Part shown: piece by piece, positions 5,814 to 6,545 of the stretch
How positions within the stretch are numbered: position 1 is the first letter of the stretch
Layout: each line of letters opens with the position of its first letter
DNA from: Alphaproteobacteria bacterium
GTDB taxonomy: Bacteria; Pseudomonadota; Alphaproteobacteria; Sphingomonadales; Emcibacteraceae
Assembly: GCA_030432815.1 (NCBI GenBank)
Contig: JAUILB010000168.1
Location: forward strand, 1 to 6,545
DNA length: 6,545 bases
Direction: 5' to 3'
The notes under the pieces: generated by a model
What the model saw: the letters and a program-made list of their open reading frames with translations, nothing else
What the model was told of the DNA's origin: nothing
Database searches by the model: none
Made by a program: the position numbers and the translations under genes

Positions 5814-6545
5814 ATGCCGGACAAAAATATGAAAATGTCTGAAATACGGATAATGGGTATTGAAAGCAGTTGCGATGAAACCGCTGTTGCGGTGGTTTCT
5901 GGGAATAAAAAAATACTATCCAATATTATTCATTCCCAGTTTGACGCCCATAGCCCTTATGGTGGTGTTGTGCCTGAAATTGCTGCCAGGTCCCATATTG
6001 ATTCTTTAAGCAAACTGGTTAAAAAATCTCTTGATGATGCTCAGCTTGATTTTGATGATTTGTCTGCAATCGCAGTGACTTCAGGGCCGGGCCTCATAGG
6101 CGGGGTTATGGTTGGACTTATGACGGCCAAATCAATTGCGTATGGCAGAAACATACCGCTCATAAGCGTAAATCATCTTGAAGGTCATGCTCTTTCCGTC
6201 AGACTAACGGAAGATGTGTCTTTTCCCTATCTTTTGCTATTGGTTTCAGGAGGCCATTGCCAATTGCTTGTCGTTAAGGGGGTCGGGGATTATCAGCGTC
6301 TGGGAACAACAATTGATGACGCTGCGGGCGAAGCCTTTGATAAAACGGCAAAGGTTCTGAATTTGGGTTATCCTGGCGGGCCGGCCGTTGAAGAAGCAGC
6401 AAAAAAAGGTAATCCCAAAAGGTTTAAATTCCCAAGACCGCTAAAAGGTAAACCGGGTAGTAACTTTTCATTTTCCGGATTAAAATCCGCTGTGCTCAGG
6501 GCAAGGGATGAGCTATCGGATACGCAGGGCGGGAAGCTTACAAGG
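5814..6545 (+). CDS. tsaD: tRNA t6A37 threonylcarbamoyltransferase TsaD, 3' end missing
   Basis: TsaD (formerly Gcp/YgjD) works with TsaB and TsaE to transfer threonylcarbamoyl from TC-AMP, made by TsaC, onto A37 of tRNAs that read ANN codons. The window holds 244 codons of a gene that is normally about 340-360 codons, and the frame is open to the last base. Visible motifs are GIESSCDET (15-23), [12 protein letters not shown] (50-61), TSGPGLIGG (89-97), the metal-binding HLEGH with His121 and His125, [11 protein letters not shown] (141-151, part of the ATP-binding ASKHA fold) and [13 protein letters not shown] (168-180). In-frame ATGs occur at 5814, 5829 and 5835. I chose 5814 as the most upstream start, following a purine-rich leader; either later start would still keep the conserved GIESSCDET. 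The reading frame is intact with no stop. Divergence from hemC is common in Alphaproteobacteria. Confidence 0.96.
   Translation, partial: MPDKNMKMSEIRIMGIESSCDETAVAVVSGNKKILSNIIHSQFDAHSPYGGVVPEIAARSHIDSLSKLVKKSLDDAQLDFDDLSAIAVTSGPGLIGGVMVGLMTAKSIAYGRNIPLISVNHLEGHALSVRLTEDVSFPYLLLLVSGGHCQLLVVKGVGDYQRLGTTIDDAAGEAFDKTAKVLNLGYPGGPAVEEAAKKGNPKRFKFPRPLKGKPGSNFSFSGLKSAVLRARDELSDTQGGKLTR

Overview
The window reads as a piece of an alphaproteobacterial chromosome of moderate-to-low GC. Hand counts give about 33% G+C across bases 661-1200 and about 46% over four 60-base samples of the heme genes. The main evidence for the lineage is the minus-strand block hemC - hemD - Mic60/mitofilin-like (COG4223) - hemY, with tsaD diverging from hemC. 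This is a characteristic alphaproteobacterial arrangement. I cannot name the genus.

Layout. Bases 2-517 (+) are the 3' part of a beta-class carbonic anhydrase whose N-terminus lies outside the window. Bases 587-1501 (+) are a complete PAPS-dependent sulfotransferase-family gene, markedly AT-rich compared with everything around it, with a GTG start and a good Shine-Dalgarno sequence. It ends 20 bp from the convergent 3' end of hemY. Bases 1522-5706 (-) are a tight four-gene operon in the transcriptional order hemC, hemD, mic60-like, hemY. Junctions are a 16-nt overlap, an 11-nt gap and a 4-nt ATGA overlap. Bases 5707-5813 form a divergent control region. Bases 5814-6545 (+) are the first 244 codons of tsaD, which runs off the end. 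No stretch longer than 300 bases lacks a gene, and I see no RNA gene, CRISPR array or insertion sequence.

How the genes work together. HemC and HemD act consecutively to turn porphobilinogen into uroporphyrinogen III. HemY is an inner-membrane TPR protein tied to heme synthesis by gene context, but its biochemistry is unsettled. The Mic60-like protein is an inner-membrane coiled-coil protein whose family gave rise to the mitochondrial cristae organiser. Its tight coupling to heme genes suggests that tetrapyrrole supply and membrane architecture are co-expressed. TsaD makes the t6A37 modification of tRNA and is a divergent housekeeping neighbour. The carbonic anhydrase and sulfotransferase are not obviously connected to the heme block.

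Most of the window is conserved core genome. The points that deserve a second look are the Mic60 homologue inside the heme operon, the four-cysteine zinc-ribbon tail of HemY, the low-GC sulfotransferase, and the compact hemC/tsaD control region. I do not see convincing evidence of a wholly undescribed system.
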